64,000 nt of DNA from Alteromonas_F sp964429915 (GTDB taxonomy: Bacteria > Pseudomonadota > Gammaproteobacteria > Enterobacterales > Alteromonadaceae): positions 1-64,000 of the forward strand of contig CAYSDZ010000009.1 in NCBI GenBank assembly GCA_964429915.1, in the 5' to 3' direction. Below the pieces are notes generated by a model. That model searched no databases, was not told the origin of the DNA, and was given only the letters and a program-made list of their open reading frames with translations. Below are positions 10,011-19,480 of this stretch, piece by piece (position 1 is the stretch's first letter; each line of letters starts with the position of its first letter). The position numbers and the translations under genes are program-made.

Positions 10011-10589
10011 ATGATAGCAATTTCGGAAGCGGCACAAGCCCATTTTTCTAAACTCTTGGCGAAACAGGAGCCCGGTACAAATATTCGAGTATTTGTAGTA
10101 AACCCTGGCACACCCTCTGCCGAGTGTGGTGTGTCTTATTGCCCACCAGATGCAGTGGAGAAAACCGATACGTCTTTGACTTTTAATGGCTTTAACGCTG
10201 TCGTTGACGAAGAGAGCGCGCCATTTCTAGAAGAAGCAGAAATTGATTTTGTTACTGACAAAATGGGCTCGCAGTTAACCTTAAAAGCGCCGAACGCAAA
10301 AGCCCGAAAAGTCGATGACGATGCCCCGTTGATTGACCGTCTAAATTACATGATTGAATCTGACGTCAATCCACAACTTGCTAACCATGGCGGACAAGTT
10401 GTACTGACTGAGATCACTGATGACGGCATCGCTGTATTACAGTTTGGAGGCGGTTGTAACGGCTGCTCGATGGTAGACGTTACATTGAAAGAAGGCATTG
10501 AAAAACAAATGCTTGAAGCGTTCCCCAACGAAATAACAGGCGTAAAAGACGCAACTGAGCACTTAGCGGGTGAACATTCTTACTACTGA
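10011..10589 (+). CDS. nfuA: Fe/S biogenesis protein NfuA
   Basis: A 192-residue iron-sulfur carrier that delivers [4Fe-4S] clusters to apoproteins. The N-terminal half (1-100) is the degenerate A-type (HesB-like) domain. The C-terminal half (105-190) is the Nfu domain with G-G-C-N-G-C-S-M, whose Cys149 and Cys152 bind the cluster between two subunits. Length equals the family norm of about 190. The gene is preceded by an IscR-type palindrome, consistent with induction when iron-sulfur clusters are scarce. It follows comF and the M14 peptidase gene and overlaps the small membrane-protein gene downstream by 20 bases. Confidence 0.96.
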   Translation: MIAISEAAQAHFSKLLAKQEPGTNIRVFVVNPGTPSAECGVSYCPPDAVEKTDTSLTFNGFNAVVDEESAPFLEEAEIDFVTDKMGSQLTLKAPNAKARKVDDDAPLIDRLNYMIESDVNPQLANHGGQVVLTEITDDGIAVLQFGGGCNGCSMVDVTLKEGIEKQMLEAFPNEITGVKDATEHLAGEHSYY

Positions 10590-10836
10590 TCCCAAACTAG
10601 GCTGGAACCGCTTTTTAAAAGGTTTAGCCGTCTTTTTTATTGGGTTAATCTTATTGCTGCTTAGCCCTCCTGAGCAGCAAGAAATTATGTATTTTGCCAT
10701 TGCGATTTTAGGAAGCGGCTTTGCATATGCTATGACCGGGTACATCCCTATGCTTTTGCATAGGCTCAGCATGCAAGGGCTGAATTCTGCACGTAAACAA
10801 ACCACACAGATTAAATCAAACTCTTCCGACAAATAA
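10570..10836 (+). CDS. Small two-helix membrane protein, unknown function
   Basis: An 88-residue open frame beginning with GTG inside the last codons of nfuA (20-base overlap), which suggests translational coupling. Two hydrophobic helices are clear: one around residues 16-32 (FLKGLAVFFIGLILLLL) and one around 38-60 (EIMYFAIAILGSGFAYAMTG). They are followed by a basic, hydrophilic tail. I do not recognise a named family. The last 26 bases overlap the end of the convergent MATE gene. A shorter version starting at the internal ATG (residue 40) would lose the first helix, so the GTG start is preferred. Function is unknown; the overlap with nfuA is the only clue. Confidence 0.55.
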   Translation: MNILTTDPKLGWNRFLKGLAVFFIGLILLLLSPPEQQEIMYFAIAILGSGFAYAMTGYIPMLLHRLSMQGLNSARKQTTQIKSNSSDK

Positions 10837-12148
10837 AGTACTGGGTATAAACCCAAGCACCCAACGTAAGGCCGCGTAGCGTTAAAAAAGCCAACATTCC
10901 GACCCATAATCCAAGGTTTTGCATGTCTCTGAACAGCCATGCAAACAACATGAATCCGAACACAGCACTGACTAACATGCTATTACGCATGACTTTTGCT
11001 GATGATAATCCCACAGCAACGCTATCAAAAAAAAAGCACCAATGTCCGAGTAAAGGCAACAAAATGACAATAAAAATATAATCTTGAAAAGCTTTAAGAA
11101 TAGCTTGATGGGTCGTTAATAAACCGCTTACTTCTTGCCCGAAAAGAAAAAATAAACAAGCGTAGATACAGGCAAAGGTCAACGACCAAAACAGACCTTG
11201 AGTCAAGCACTGTGCAAATCGCAGTCGATTGTTTTGTCCTTTTGCTTTTCCTACCATGGCCTCTACCGCGAAGGCCACACCGTCTAAGCCCAGAGCAATG
11301 AGCGCAAAAAACTGCATCAATAAAGCATTGATGCCTGCTTCCACTACACCGTATTGGGCTCCTTTTAGTATCATTGTGGCAAGACAAACTTGTAAGATTA
11401 CGTTGCGTAAAAAAAGATTCGCATTAATGCCGAGCAAAGAAACCAGTGCGCTGAATGTAAACCACTGTAACTTTGGCACTAACGAGGCAGAAATATTAAA
11501 GCAACGGTTTAAGTACAAAGTGAACATAACGAGTTCAGCGCCAACCGTCGCCAATGCAACCCCTGCCACGCCTAAATCGAATAAATAAACAAAGATTATG
11601 TTTAAGGCGACATTTAAGCCGTTGCCCGCTATTTGAATAAAGAGAACAGGTTTTGTTCGTTGATGTCCTATAAGCCACCCCACCAAAACCATATTACCCA
11701 AAGAGATAGGAAAGCTATAGGCTCTTACGGTAAAATAGTCACTAGCCACTTGATTTGCATCGTATTCTAGGGATGACAAGCTTAACCCGATGGTCAGGAT
11801 AATCGTCTGAAATACAAACAATATTAGCCCTAAACTCACAGCCAAGCCTAAGCTTTGCCATAGTATTTTTGCGCTTTTTTGCACACTAGCATGACCAAAA
11901 GCCTCGGCAGACGCTCCCGTCGTAGACATTCTTAAAAAGCCGCACACCCAAATAATTTGCGTAAATATAAACGCCGCTATACTTCCACCCGCAAGTGCAG
12001 TAACCGATTCCATTCTCCCTAATACAGCCGTATCCACCAAACCTACCAAAGGAGCGGTAATATTTGCTAGTATCATGGGTAAAGCCAAACTCAAAATATG
12101 CCGATGTGATCGCCAGCCACCTAATAAGGCTATTCTTATTATCGACAT
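10811..12148 (-). CDS. MATE-family efflux protein (DinF-like)
   Basis: A 445-residue inner-membrane protein with about 12 hydrophobic segments. It has the MATE N-terminal pattern (H-ILSLALPMILANITAPLVG, then V-D-T-A-VLGRM), which places it in the DinF branch of Na+/H+-coupled drug/metabolite exporters. In E. coli dinF follows lexA directly. Here lexA lies 1.8 kb upstream on the same strand, separated by a GNAT gene and by a deacetylase gene on the opposite strand, so the ancestral link is broken but still visible. I see no SOS box in front of it. Only 22 bases separate its ATG from the divergent deacetylase start, so its promoter probably lies inside the deacetylase gene. Confidence 0.88.
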   Translation of the reverse strand: MSIIRIALLGGWRSHRHILSLALPMILANITAPLVGLVDTAVLGRMESVTALAGGSIAAFIFTQIIWVCGFLRMSTTGASAEAFGHASVQKSAKILWQSLGLAVSLGLILFVFQTIILTIGLSLSSLEYDANQVASDYFTVRAYSFPISLGNMVLVGWLIGHQRTKPVLFIQIAGNGLNVALNIIFVYLFDLGVAGVALATVGAELVMFTLYLNRCFNISASLVPKLQWFTFSALVSLLGINANLFLRNVILQVCLATMILKGAQYGVVEAGINALLMQFFALIALGLDGVAFAVEAMVGKAKGQNNRLRFAQCLTQGLFWSLTFACIYACLFFLFGQEVSGLLTTHQAILKAFQDYIFIVILLPLLGHWCFFFDSVAVGLSSAKVMRNSMLVSAVFGFMLFAWLFRDMQNLGLWVGMLAFLTLRGLTLGAWVYTQYFICRKSLI

Positions 12149-12170
12149 CGTTTTAACCTGTGGAACTCAT

Positions 12171-13277
12171 ATGAAAACAATTCGAAAGTGCTTACTTCGT
12201 TTGCGTCAAGCCCTTTATTCTAGCATGAATATGCTTTTGGGTTTTTTACTGATATCCATTAATGTACAGGCTGTCGAAGACAGCGATATTCTTACCCAAA
12301 GCGCTGTGATTTTAGTTTATCATCATGTTTCCAGCACCACGCCAGCAAGCACGAGCTTAAGCAAAAAACAATTTGAGCAACATCTCGATTTCATCGCTGA
12401 ATCGTTTAATGTTGTGCCGCTTAAAGAAATTGTGTCTCGACTAAAAACAGGCAAGGCACTTCAACCGAATTCAATAGCAATAACTTTTGATGATGGTTAC
12501 GACAATATTTTAAAAAACGCCCATCCCCTGCTTTCAGAGCGAAAAATGCCCTATACCGTTTTTGTAAACCCTGCGCGTATAGGAAGAGAAAAAGGACAGC
12601 TGTCTTGGCAGCAACTAGCTGACATGCAAAAACAAGGTGTTACCATAGCCAATCACACTATGGATCACCTCCATATGCTCACCAAGTTATCGGAAGAAAC
12701 ACAATCGCAATGGCTTTCACGCGTTTGGAACAATGTGGAAACCGCTCAACAACAACTTGAAAACCAGTTGGGAGACGTCCCTAAATGGTTGGCTTATCCC
12801 TTTGGTGAATACAACCAAGTACTGGCAGATAAGTTGTTACAAGAAGACTACATTGGCTTTGCTCAGCATTCTGGCGGCATCAGCTCAAATTCGTCATTTG
12901 CTGCGCTGACTCGTTTTCCTGCTGCAGGTATCTACGCCAATATGGGTTCCTTAAAAACTAAAATAGCGAGCTTTGCAATGCCCATTACTACCCGCCACCC
13001 CCAAAACCCGGAACATCCTTTAGGGGCTAAGCTCGCCTTTTCATTTACAGTAAAATCTGATGATTTAACGCTTAGTCAAATTCAATGTTTCTTCGCCGGG
13101 GACCCTGTTAAAGTTATAAAGAAAGGCAACACCCTATCTGTAAACAATGACACTAGGCTGCCAATAGGTCGTTCTAGGGTAAATTGTACTGCTCCTAGCT
13201 TAAGTCAAAAAGGGAGGTATTATTGGTATTCTCAGCCATTCTTTGTTGCCAATGAAAAAGGAATTTACCCCAATTAA
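12171..13277 (+). CDS. Secreted polysaccharide deacetylase
   Basis: About 368 residues from the ATG at 12171, chosen because it starts a basic plus hydrophobic signal sequence (roughly residues 1-36, ending SINVQA). A longer reading back to 12075 would run through the MATE gene. The NodB homology domain shows motif 1 T-F-D-D-G-Y-D with the metal-binding Asp pair, and motif 2 N-H-T-M-D-H with two His ligands; a Y-P-F-G-E-Y motif follows. The family removes acetyl groups from N- or O-acetylated sugars. The C-terminal 110 residues form an extra beta-rich domain with a Cys pair. Substrate is unknown: exopolysaccharide, peptidoglycan or chitin oligomers are all possible. Confidence 0.87.
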   Translation: MKTIRKCLLRLRQALYSSMNMLLGFLLISINVQAVEDSDILTQSAVILVYHHVSSTTPASTSLSKKQFEQHLDFIAESFNVVPLKEIVSRLKTGKALQPNSIAITFDDGYDNILKNAHPLLSERKMPYTVFVNPARIGREKGQLSWQQLADMQKQGVTIANHTMDHLHMLTKLSEETQSQWLSRVWNNVETAQQQLENQLGDVPKWLAYPFGEYNQVLADKLLQEDYIGFAQHSGGISSNSSFAALTRFPAAGIYANMGSLKTKIASFAMPITTRHPQNPEHPLGAKLAFSFTVKSDDLTLSQIQCFFAGDPVKVIKKGNTLSVNNDTRLPIGRSRVNCTAPSLSQKGRYYWYSQPFFVANEKGIYPN

Positions 13278-13293
13278 GACAAAGGTGACTGCG

Positions 13294-13929
13294 CTATAGA
13301 GCCATCTTCATATGAACAAAGGGGCTGCGATCCGGCCCTGACTCATCTTTTGAAAATCCTAACTGGGTGTAAAACTGAATAGCCGATGCGTTGTCTTCTT
13401 CAACATCTAGGCCCAAACAATTTTTTCCCTGCTCTCGAGAAAGCTGAGCAATATAGTTAACTAACTTTTCAGCAAATCCGCAGCGACGATGTGCAGGTAA
13501 AACAGCGACATGCCCAATAATCATGGCGTCTTCGGGAGGAATAAGAATGGCGTAGGTTGCCGCTTTTGAGCGCATAATAACTTGTTGCGCTTGTTCTGGT
13601 GTAAAAAAGTCGACAATTGATTTTGCAGTATGCTTTGCAAAAATATCAGGCATTTGCTTTTGCCAATGCGTACAAATGCCAACCGGTACGTCGTCTAGAC
13701 AAATTACCGTATGCTGACCAAACCCAAATTGACCATACTCAATATTCCAAGCAGAATAAAGAAAGGCTTTTGTTTGTTGTTTATCTCCATTACCAAAGAT
13801 AAGGGTCAGCAAAGACTCTGCAGCCATTGTGATCAATTCGACTGCGCGCTCCTTGTCGTCCGACCTTGCTCTGCGAATGGTAACCATTTCACTGCTAGAG
13901 GATGTGAAGGGTGATTCGTCAGCCTTCAT
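13294..13929 (-). CDS. GNAT-family N-acetyltransferase co-transcribed with lexA
   Basis: A 211-residue acetyltransferase with the GNAT acetyl-CoA loop R-R-C-G-F-A after the VAVLPAH strand (about residue 155) and a final catalytic-type motif N-A-S-AIQFYTQLGF. It starts only 6 bases after the lexA stop codon, so it very likely shares the lexA promoter and would rise in the SOS response. The first 14 residues (Ser-rich) may not be translated; a later in-frame start before V-T-I-R-R-A-R is an alternative. The acceptor substrate cannot be read from sequence. Its 3' end faces the deacetylase gene across 16 bases. Confidence 0.82.
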   Translation of the reverse strand: MKADESPFTSSSSEMVTIRRARSDDKERAVELITMAAESLLTLIFGNGDKQQTKAFLYSAWNIEYGQFGFGQHTVICLDDVPVGICTHWQKQMPDIFAKHTAKSIVDFFTPEQAQQVIMRSKAATYAILIPPEDAMIIGHVAVLPAHRRCGFAEKLVNYIAQLSREQGKNCLGLDVEEDNASAIQFYTQLGFSKDESGPDRSPFVHMKMAL

Positions 13930-13935
13930 TTTAAA

Positions 13936-14565
13936 CTACATCCAATCAGAATTTCGAATGATACCAACAGCAAGACCTTCAATATGAAAGGGTTGAATGG
14001 TGAGGTCGACATTGATGGGTGAAAAATCGTCGTTTTCAGCATGCAATACCACTCGATTGCCTTTTTTCTCAAGACGTTTCACGGTAACTTCGTCGTCTAA
14101 ACGAGCGACCACAACTTGGCCATTGCTCGCTTCGGTAGTTTTATGGACGGCCAGTAAATCACCATCCAAAATACCGATATTTTTCATACTTTCGCCATTA
14201 ACGCGAAGCAGATAATCAGCACCGGGTTTAAATAACATAGGATCAACCTGATAATGCGACTCCACATGCTCCTGTGCCAAAATAGGCTCGCCCGCGGCGA
14301 CGCGACCAATAAGCGGTAAGCCCTGTAACGTTTCATCTGGTTCATCAGCATGGTCGGCATGTACACGAATTCCTCGAGAGGTACCCGGTAACATTTCAAT
14401 GACCCCTTTTCTTGCTAAGGCTTTTAGATGCTCTTCCGCCGCATTAGCCGAACGAAAACCTAATTGTTTGGCGATTTCGGCTCGTGTTGGCGGCATGCCC
14501 GTTTCTTGCAATGTACTTTTAATTAAGTTCAGAACTTCTTCTTGCCGTTGAGTAAGTGGACGCAT
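13936..14565 (-). CDS. lexA: SOS regulator LexA
   Basis: A 209-residue repressor that self-cleaves when RecA filaments form. The N-terminal winged helix (1-70) begins RPLTQRQ-E-VL as in other LexA proteins. The cleavage site is Ala91-Gly92 (V-A-A-G-E-P). The catalytic Ser126 lies in N-G-E-S-M and Lys163 in T-V-K-R-L, each 7 residues later than in E. coli LexA. A perfect CTGT-N8-ACAG box sits 8 bases before the ATG, so the gene is autoregulated. It is divergent from plsB, as near the E. coli plsB-dgkA-lexA-dinF locus, and heads a two-gene unit with a GNAT protein. Confidence 0.97.
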   Translation of the reverse strand: MRPLTQRQEEVLNLIKSTLQETGMPPTRAEIAKQLGFRSANAAEEHLKALARKGVIEMLPGTSRGIRVHADHADEPDETLQGLPLIGRVAAGEPILAQEHVESHYQVDPMLFKPGADYLLRVNGESMKNIGILDGDLLAVHKTTEASNGQVVVARLDDEVTVKRLEKKGNRVVLHAENDDFSPINVDLTIQPFHIEGLAVGIIRNSDWM

Positions 14566-14572
14566 AAACAGC

Positions 14573-14588
14573 CTGTTAATTCATACAG
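14573..14588 (-). promoter_or_regulatory. LexA box in front of lexA
   Basis: CTGT, eight bases, then ACAG: a perfect core of the gammaproteobacterial SOS box, 8 bases upstream of the lexA start. A second, half-matching site (TTTA-N8-ACAG) follows at 14592-14607; paired boxes are usual at lexA, but this second one is degenerate. Confidence 0.88.
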
Positions 14589-14703
14589 TTATTTAAAGTA
14601 TATACAGATGCTTACGCCTAATCAAGCTCAAGGTGCAACAACTTAATGCAAGGAATTATGTGATACACTAATCACGGTTTTATTGATTTTCAGGTTTGTA
14701 TTC

Positions 14704-17142
14704 ATGTCTTGGATGCGCACAGCGCTCTTAAAAGTATTTGCCTTACCCGTTTCTATACTGGTTAGGTCTAAAGATGTTCCGGCTGACCTCAAAGAGTTGG
14801 GCATTGACCCAAGTAAGCCAATTGTTTATTTGTTGCCTTCTGATTCTGTGACCGACCAACTTGCATTGGCAAAATCAACGTCGCGCTTGGGCCTTCCTAC
14901 CCCCAACAAATCGATACAGATTAATCAGCATGATTATCAACGTTGCTACTTTCTAAAAGGTATCCGCCCAATTTTTCGAAAAAACCCATCGGAAACTGGC
15001 ATTGAGAAAGCTTTTACCCAATTTTTCCAATTACATCGAGAACATGAAGCGTTAGATCTGCAAATTGTTCCTGTCTATATTACTTGGGGTCGAGCTCCGG
15101 AGCGTTCTAAACCTGATTTCACCGATTTAATTGTTGATAATGCGACACCCTCTTGGTTGCGAAAACTCTTTATCGTATTGTTTTTGGGTAGAGACAATTT
15201 CATCAATTATAGTCCTGCCGTATCGTCTAGAGAGATGGCAAATTTAGGTGGAGATGATGAAAATACTGCGCATAAATTGATTAGGCTAGCCAACTTTCAC
15301 TTTCATCGAAAACGCCAAGCGATGACTGGCCCCACCTTGTTAGATAAATTAGAAAGAAACAACGCAGTATTGGGTTCAGAGTCAGTAAAACGTGCAATGG
15401 CAGCGCAAGCAAGCGAGAAAAACCTAGCGCCAGCTGCAGTTAAGAAAGAGGCCTTAGGCTATCTGGAAGAGATATCAGCAGACTATCGTGAAGGCTTAGT
15501 TCGTTTCGGCGACCGACTCCTCACTCTTATTTGGAATAAAATTTATAACGGGATCAGTGTGGGTCATGCCCAGCGCATTCGAGAACTTGCCAATGCTGGT
15601 CACGAAATTGTTTACATTCCCTGCCACCGAAGCCACATGGACTATATGCTTCTCACTTATGTTATTTATCACGAAGGATTGGTTACACCTCATATTGCTG
15701 CTGGTGTGAATTTAAACTTTTGGCCTTTCGGTGGTATTTTCAGACGCTCTGGTGCGTTTTTTCTAAGGCGAAGCTTTGCGGGCAAAAAACTCTATACCGC
15801 CGTTTTCCGTGAATACCTTGAACTGTTATTTAACAAGGGGTATTCGGTTAAGTTTTTCCCTGAGGGAGGCCGCAGCCGAACAGGTCGACTTATCCCTCCC
15901 AAAACAGGGATGTTAGCCATGACCGTTCAGGCTGTTCTCAAAGGCCTCAATAGGCCGGTTAGTATTGTTCCTGTGTATATCGGTTATGAAAATGTGATGG
16001 AAGTAAAAAGCTATCAAAAAGAGTTGAAAGGCTCGGGTAAAAAGAAAGAGTCTCCTTTACAAATTTTGAAAGCGGTACGCAAATTAAAAAACTACGGGCA
16101 TGGCTTTGTTAATTTTGGTGCGCCGATCACCGTAAATCAATATCTAGATAAACAAGCGCCGCAGTGGCGTGAAGAAAAAGGTCGTCTTTATGACAAAAAG
16201 CCCTCTTGGCTAACTCCGGTCGTCAACGATCTTGCTGAAAATATCATGACACGCATTAATACTAATGCTGCAATCAATGGTATGGCCTTAGTAAGTTTGT
16301 GCTTACTGTCTTCAAAAACCCATATAATGGGGGAGCAGGAATTACGTTCAGCCATCGAACGTTTTCTTGAGTTGCAACGCAAAGCGCCGTTTAGTAAGGA
16401 CATCACAATTCCCGATTTATCAGCGGCTGAACTGCTTGAATCGACTTTGTCATTACAACGGTTAACAATACGTGAAGATAAATTTGGCAAACTCATCTCT
16501 CCACGTGAAAATGGTGCGGTATTGCTGACCTATTATCGCAATAACATTATTCATTTATTTGCCTTGCCCGGTCTTATTTTAACCAAGATTTTTTGCAATC
16601 GTGAATCGACGAAGCAGCATGTGCTTTTATTAGTCGCTTCTCTTTATCCTTTATTACAAAAAGAGCTGTTTTTGCATTTGAGCCAAGATGAAGCCCTTGC
16701 CTATACCGCAAAGCTCATTGAGTCTATGCAAGAGATAGGTTTATTGCGCGTTGACAATGACCGTTTACTATTGCCCGCATCATCAGGCGATAACTATAGC
16801 AGCGCATGGCTACTCAGCCGCTGCATGCAAGAGACCTTTCAGCGCTATGCTGTGGTGTTAACGATATTGCATAAACGCCAATCAGTAAATCGCACAGAGC
16901 TTGAGAAACAGAGTAAAGAGGTTGCTGAACGATTATCTGCGTTATATGGCATAAGCTCTCCAGAATTTTATGATAAAAACGTGTTTGCATCATTCACAGT
17001 TGCACTTAAAGAAAATGCTTGGGTAAGTACCGACGATTCGGGCAATTTATGCGCCTCCGAACAAAGCGCCTCACTACGTAACGACGTATTTGAACTCATT
17101 TGGCCCGAAATCGCCCAGCATTTGGAAAATTTCGACGTTTAA
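14704..17142 (+). CDS. plsB: Glycerol-3-phosphate 1-O-acyltransferase PlsB
   Basis: About 812 residues, the normal size for PlsB, the inner-membrane enzyme that makes lysophosphatidic acid from acyl-ACP/acyl-CoA and glycerol-3-phosphate. The acyltransferase block I H-R-S-H-M-D is present near residue 305. Later blocks are a GGIFRRSGAFF stretch, F-F-P-E-G-G-R-S-R-T-G and the V-P-V-Y-I-G-Y motif. The ATG at 14704 is preferred to an upstream TTG at 14683 because the protein then begins MSWMRTALLK, as is usual for the family. It is divergent from lexA with 138 bases between start codons and is followed 22 bases later by the S9 peptidase gene. Confidence 0.96.
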   Translation: MSWMRTALLKVFALPVSILVRSKDVPADLKELGIDPSKPIVYLLPSDSVTDQLALAKSTSRLGLPTPNKSIQINQHDYQRCYFLKGIRPIFRKNPSETGIEKAFTQFFQLHREHEALDLQIVPVYITWGRAPERSKPDFTDLIVDNATPSWLRKLFIVLFLGRDNFINYSPAVSSREMANLGGDDENTAHKLIRLANFHFHRKRQAMTGPTLLDKLERNNAVLGSESVKRAMAAQASEKNLAPAAVKKEALGYLEEISADYREGLVRFGDRLLTLIWNKIYNGISVGHAQRIRELANAGHEIVYIPCHRSHMDYMLLTYVIYHEGLVTPHIAAGVNLNFWPFGGIFRRSGAFFLRRSFAGKKLYTAVFREYLELLFNKGYSVKFFPEGGRSRTGRLIPPKTGMLAMTVQAVLKGLNRPVSIVPVYIGYENVMEVKSYQKELKGSGKKKESPLQILKAVRKLKNYGHGFVNFGAPITVNQYLDKQAPQWREEKGRLYDKKPSWLTPVVNDLAENIMTRINTNAAINGMALVSLCLLSSKTHIMGEQELRSAIERFLELQRKAPFSKDITIPDLSAAELLESTLSLQRLTIREDKFGKLISPRENGAVLLTYYRNNIIHLFALPGLILTKIFCNRESTKQHVLLLVASLYPLLQKELFLHLSQDEALAYTAKLIESMQEIGLLRVDNDRLLLPASSGDNYSSAWLLSRCMQETFQRYAVVLTILHKRQSVNRTELEKQSKEVAERLSALYGISSPEFYDKNVFASFTVALKENAWVSTDDSGNLCASEQSASLRNDVFELIWPEIAQHLENFDV

Positions 17143-17164
17143 AATTTCGACGAATAGGTAAGCA

Positions 17165-19393
17165 ATGACAATTAAATCGACATTCACCCTATGGGTGGCA
17201 TTACTCTCAAGCTTCACGGTTTTTTCTGAGGAACTGACCATAGAGCGCATTTTTTCTTCGCCTTCTTTATCAGGCAGTGCACCAATCAAATTAAAGGTAT
17301 CGCCTGACAGTAAGCGAGTAACGTTTTTAAAAGGCAAAGAAACCGATTATGAACGCTATGACTTGTGGGAATATCATGTTGAAACGGGAAAAACGCAATT
17401 ATTGGTAAACTCTGACGACCTTCACAAAGGCGACGAAAACCTTTCTGATGAAGAAAAAGCGCGCCGTGAGCGTATGCGACTTTCAGGGACCGGTATTGTG
17501 GATTACACATGGTCTGACGATGGTCAATCAATTCTATTTCCTCTTGCTGGCGATGCCTATTTATATACTCTTGCTAGCGCTTCAAATCCGGCTAAAATCA
17601 CTCGATTGCTTGACACTCCTGAATTTGAAACCGATATTCGACTGTCTCCCAAAAGCAATTACATTGGTTTTATTCGCAATCAAAATTTATTTATCAAACC
17701 TATCTCTGGCGGAAAAGAAGTGGCTATCACACAGCAAGGTGGCGGCACAATAAAATTCGGCATGGCTGAATTTGTCGCGCAGGAGGAAATGGGGCGTTTA
17801 ACGGGGTATTGGTTTTCTCCTGACGAACAACACATTGCCTTCACCAAAGTGGATGAGTCGCCGGTAGATATTATTACGCGCAGCGAAATTTATGCCGATA
17901 CCATAAAAACGGTTGAACAACGTTACCCAAGAGCAGGAACGCCGAATGCGAAAGTATCATTGCATGTACAAGCGATAAAAACTGGAAAACGCACGCTTAT
18001 TCCCTTTGAACAGGGTTTGAGCCAATACGACGACCTGTATTTCGCTCGCGGCAAATGGGCCTCTAACGTCGAGTTTAGTTTTCAAATTCAAACCCGCGAT
18101 CAGCAAGAATTAGCACTTAACTTATTCGATACGCGTTTAAAAAAAGTCAAAACGTTACTTAAAGAAAGCGACGATACTTGGGTTAACCTTCACGACGACT
18201 TGCATTTTTTAGCCAATAAAAAAGGGTTTATCTGGGCGTCTGAACGAGACGGCTACCAACACCTTTATCATTACGACATGTCTGGCAAGCTTGTAAAACA
18301 GCTCACACAAGGTAAGTGGGTAGTTACTGGTTTGAATGCTGTCGATGAACTAAACCAAAAACTATATTTCAGTGGAAGGAAAAATACGCCTACTGAAAAT
18401 CACCTATATTCCGTTTCGTTACGCGGTGGTGATATAGAAAAAGTAACGTCTGAAAATGGTTTTCATTCGGTGGTGTTCAGCGACAATGCAGGCATTTACA
18501 TCGATAGATTTTCAACCATTAACACTCCGCCGCAAGTTGGAGTTTACGATGTCAACGGCAAGCGAATTACTTGGTTAGCAGAAAATGCGATTGACGAAAA
18601 TCATCCCCTTTTCCCCTATCAAGAACAATGGGTGAAACCCCAATACGGCAGCTTAACGACGCAAGACGGGGCCGAACTATATTATCGTTTATTTACGCCG
18701 AAAAAGCTGGAAGGCAAACACCCTGCCATTGTATTTGTTTACGGTGGTCCTCACGCTCAACTAGTTACCAATCGTTGGGCAGGAAATAGAGGCATGCTTA
18801 TGCAATATTGGGTGAACAAAGGTTACGTGGTATTTACGGTAGACAATCGCGGCTCTAATTACCGGGGTAAAGCGTTTGAAGATCCTATTTACAAAGCCAT
18901 GGGTGAAATAGAAGTACAAGATCAAATAGCAGGAGCAAAGTTCCTTGCGGCTCTGCCTTATGTCGATGAATCTAAAATAGGTATTCATGGCCATTCCTAC
19001 GGTGGCTACATGACCTTAATGACCCTGTTTAAAGCAGGAGACCATTTCGCGGCAGGAGTCTCAGGTGCACCCGTGACCGATTGGCGTTTATACGACACTC
19101 ACTACACTGAGCGCTACATGGGAAATCCTGCTTCCGATGAAGCTGCCTACACCGCTTCTTCGGTTTTCCCTTACGCCAATCAGTTAAAAGGGGATTTGCT
19201 GATTTATCACGGTATGGCTGATGACAACGTACTTTTCACCCACAGTACTAAGCTATACAAACACCTTCAAGACAATGCAAAACCCTTTGAAGTAATGGAC
19301 TACCCAGGCAAAAAGCACAGCATAAGAGGCAAGCAAACGGGTATTCATCTTTATCACACGATCACGAATTTCTTTGATAGGACGCTTAGGTAA
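17165..19393 (+). CDS. Periplasmic/secreted dipeptidyl-peptidase IV-type S9 peptidase
   Basis: A 742-residue serine peptidase of the S9 prolyl-oligopeptidase clan. A signal peptide (1-21, ending V-F-S-E) is followed by a beta-propeller of WD-like repeats (about 40-470) that carries the EEMGR-type double Glu motif typical of DPP IV, which reads the free N-terminus of substrates. The C-terminal hydrolase domain has the catalytic Ser in G-H-S-Y-G-G-Y, Asp in A-D-D-N-V-L-F and His in K-K-H-S-I. It should release X-Pro dipeptides from extracellular peptides, fitting a protein-degrading marine lifestyle. It probably follows plsB in the same transcript; a hairpin lies 60 bases after its stop. Confidence 0.93.
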   Translation: MTIKSTFTLWVALLSSFTVFSEELTIERIFSSPSLSGSAPIKLKVSPDSKRVTFLKGKETDYERYDLWEYHVETGKTQLLVNSDDLHKGDENLSDEEKARRERMRLSGTGIVDYTWSDDGQSILFPLAGDAYLYTLASASNPAKITRLLDTPEFETDIRLSPKSNYIGFIRNQNLFIKPISGGKEVAITQQGGGTIKFGMAEFVAQEEMGRLTGYWFSPDEQHIAFTKVDESPVDIITRSEIYADTIKTVEQRYPRAGTPNAKVSLHVQAIKTGKRTLIPFEQGLSQYDDLYFARGKWASNVEFSFQIQTRDQQELALNLFDTRLKKVKTLLKESDDTWVNLHDDLHFLANKKGFIWASERDGYQHLYHYDMSGKLVKQLTQGKWVVTGLNAVDELNQKLYFSGRKNTPTENHLYSVSLRGGDIEKVTSENGFHSVVFSDNAGIYIDRFSTINTPPQVGVYDVNGKRITWLAENAIDENHPLFPYQEQWVKPQYGSLTTQDGAELYYRLFTPKKLEGKHPAIVFVYGGPHAQLVTNRWAGNRGMLMQYWVNKGYVVFTVDNRGSNYRGKAFEDPIYKAMGEIEVQDQIAGAKFLAALPYVDESKIGIHGHSYGGYMTLMTLFKAGDHFAAGVSGAPVTDWRLYDTHYTERYMGNPASDEAAYTASSVFPYANQLKGDLLIYHGMADDNVLFTHSTKLYKHLQDNAKPFEVMDYPGKKHSIRGKQTGIHLYHTITNFFDRTLR

Positions 19394-19453
19394 AGACATT
19401 GCTAATTGGCTTAATTTCGTTAGTAAGTGCTTATATCGAAGTACAATAGAGCA

Positions 19454-19480
19454 AAATCGCCAGTTTTACGCTGGCGATTT
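19454..19480. terminator. Stem-loop terminator, probably bidirectional
   Basis: A perfect 10-bp inverted repeat, AAATCGCCAG and CTGGCGATTT, around a 7-base loop. Read on the minus strand it ends in TTTTGC; on the plus strand the stem itself ends in ATTT. It can end the S9 peptidase transcript and also marks the 3' end of the minus-strand remnant that overlaps it. Confidence 0.65.

Noticed and set aside
12075..12170. A longer N-terminus of the polysaccharide deacetylase
   Set aside because: It would run antisense through the MATE gene start and hide the signal peptide; the ATG at 12171 is preferred.
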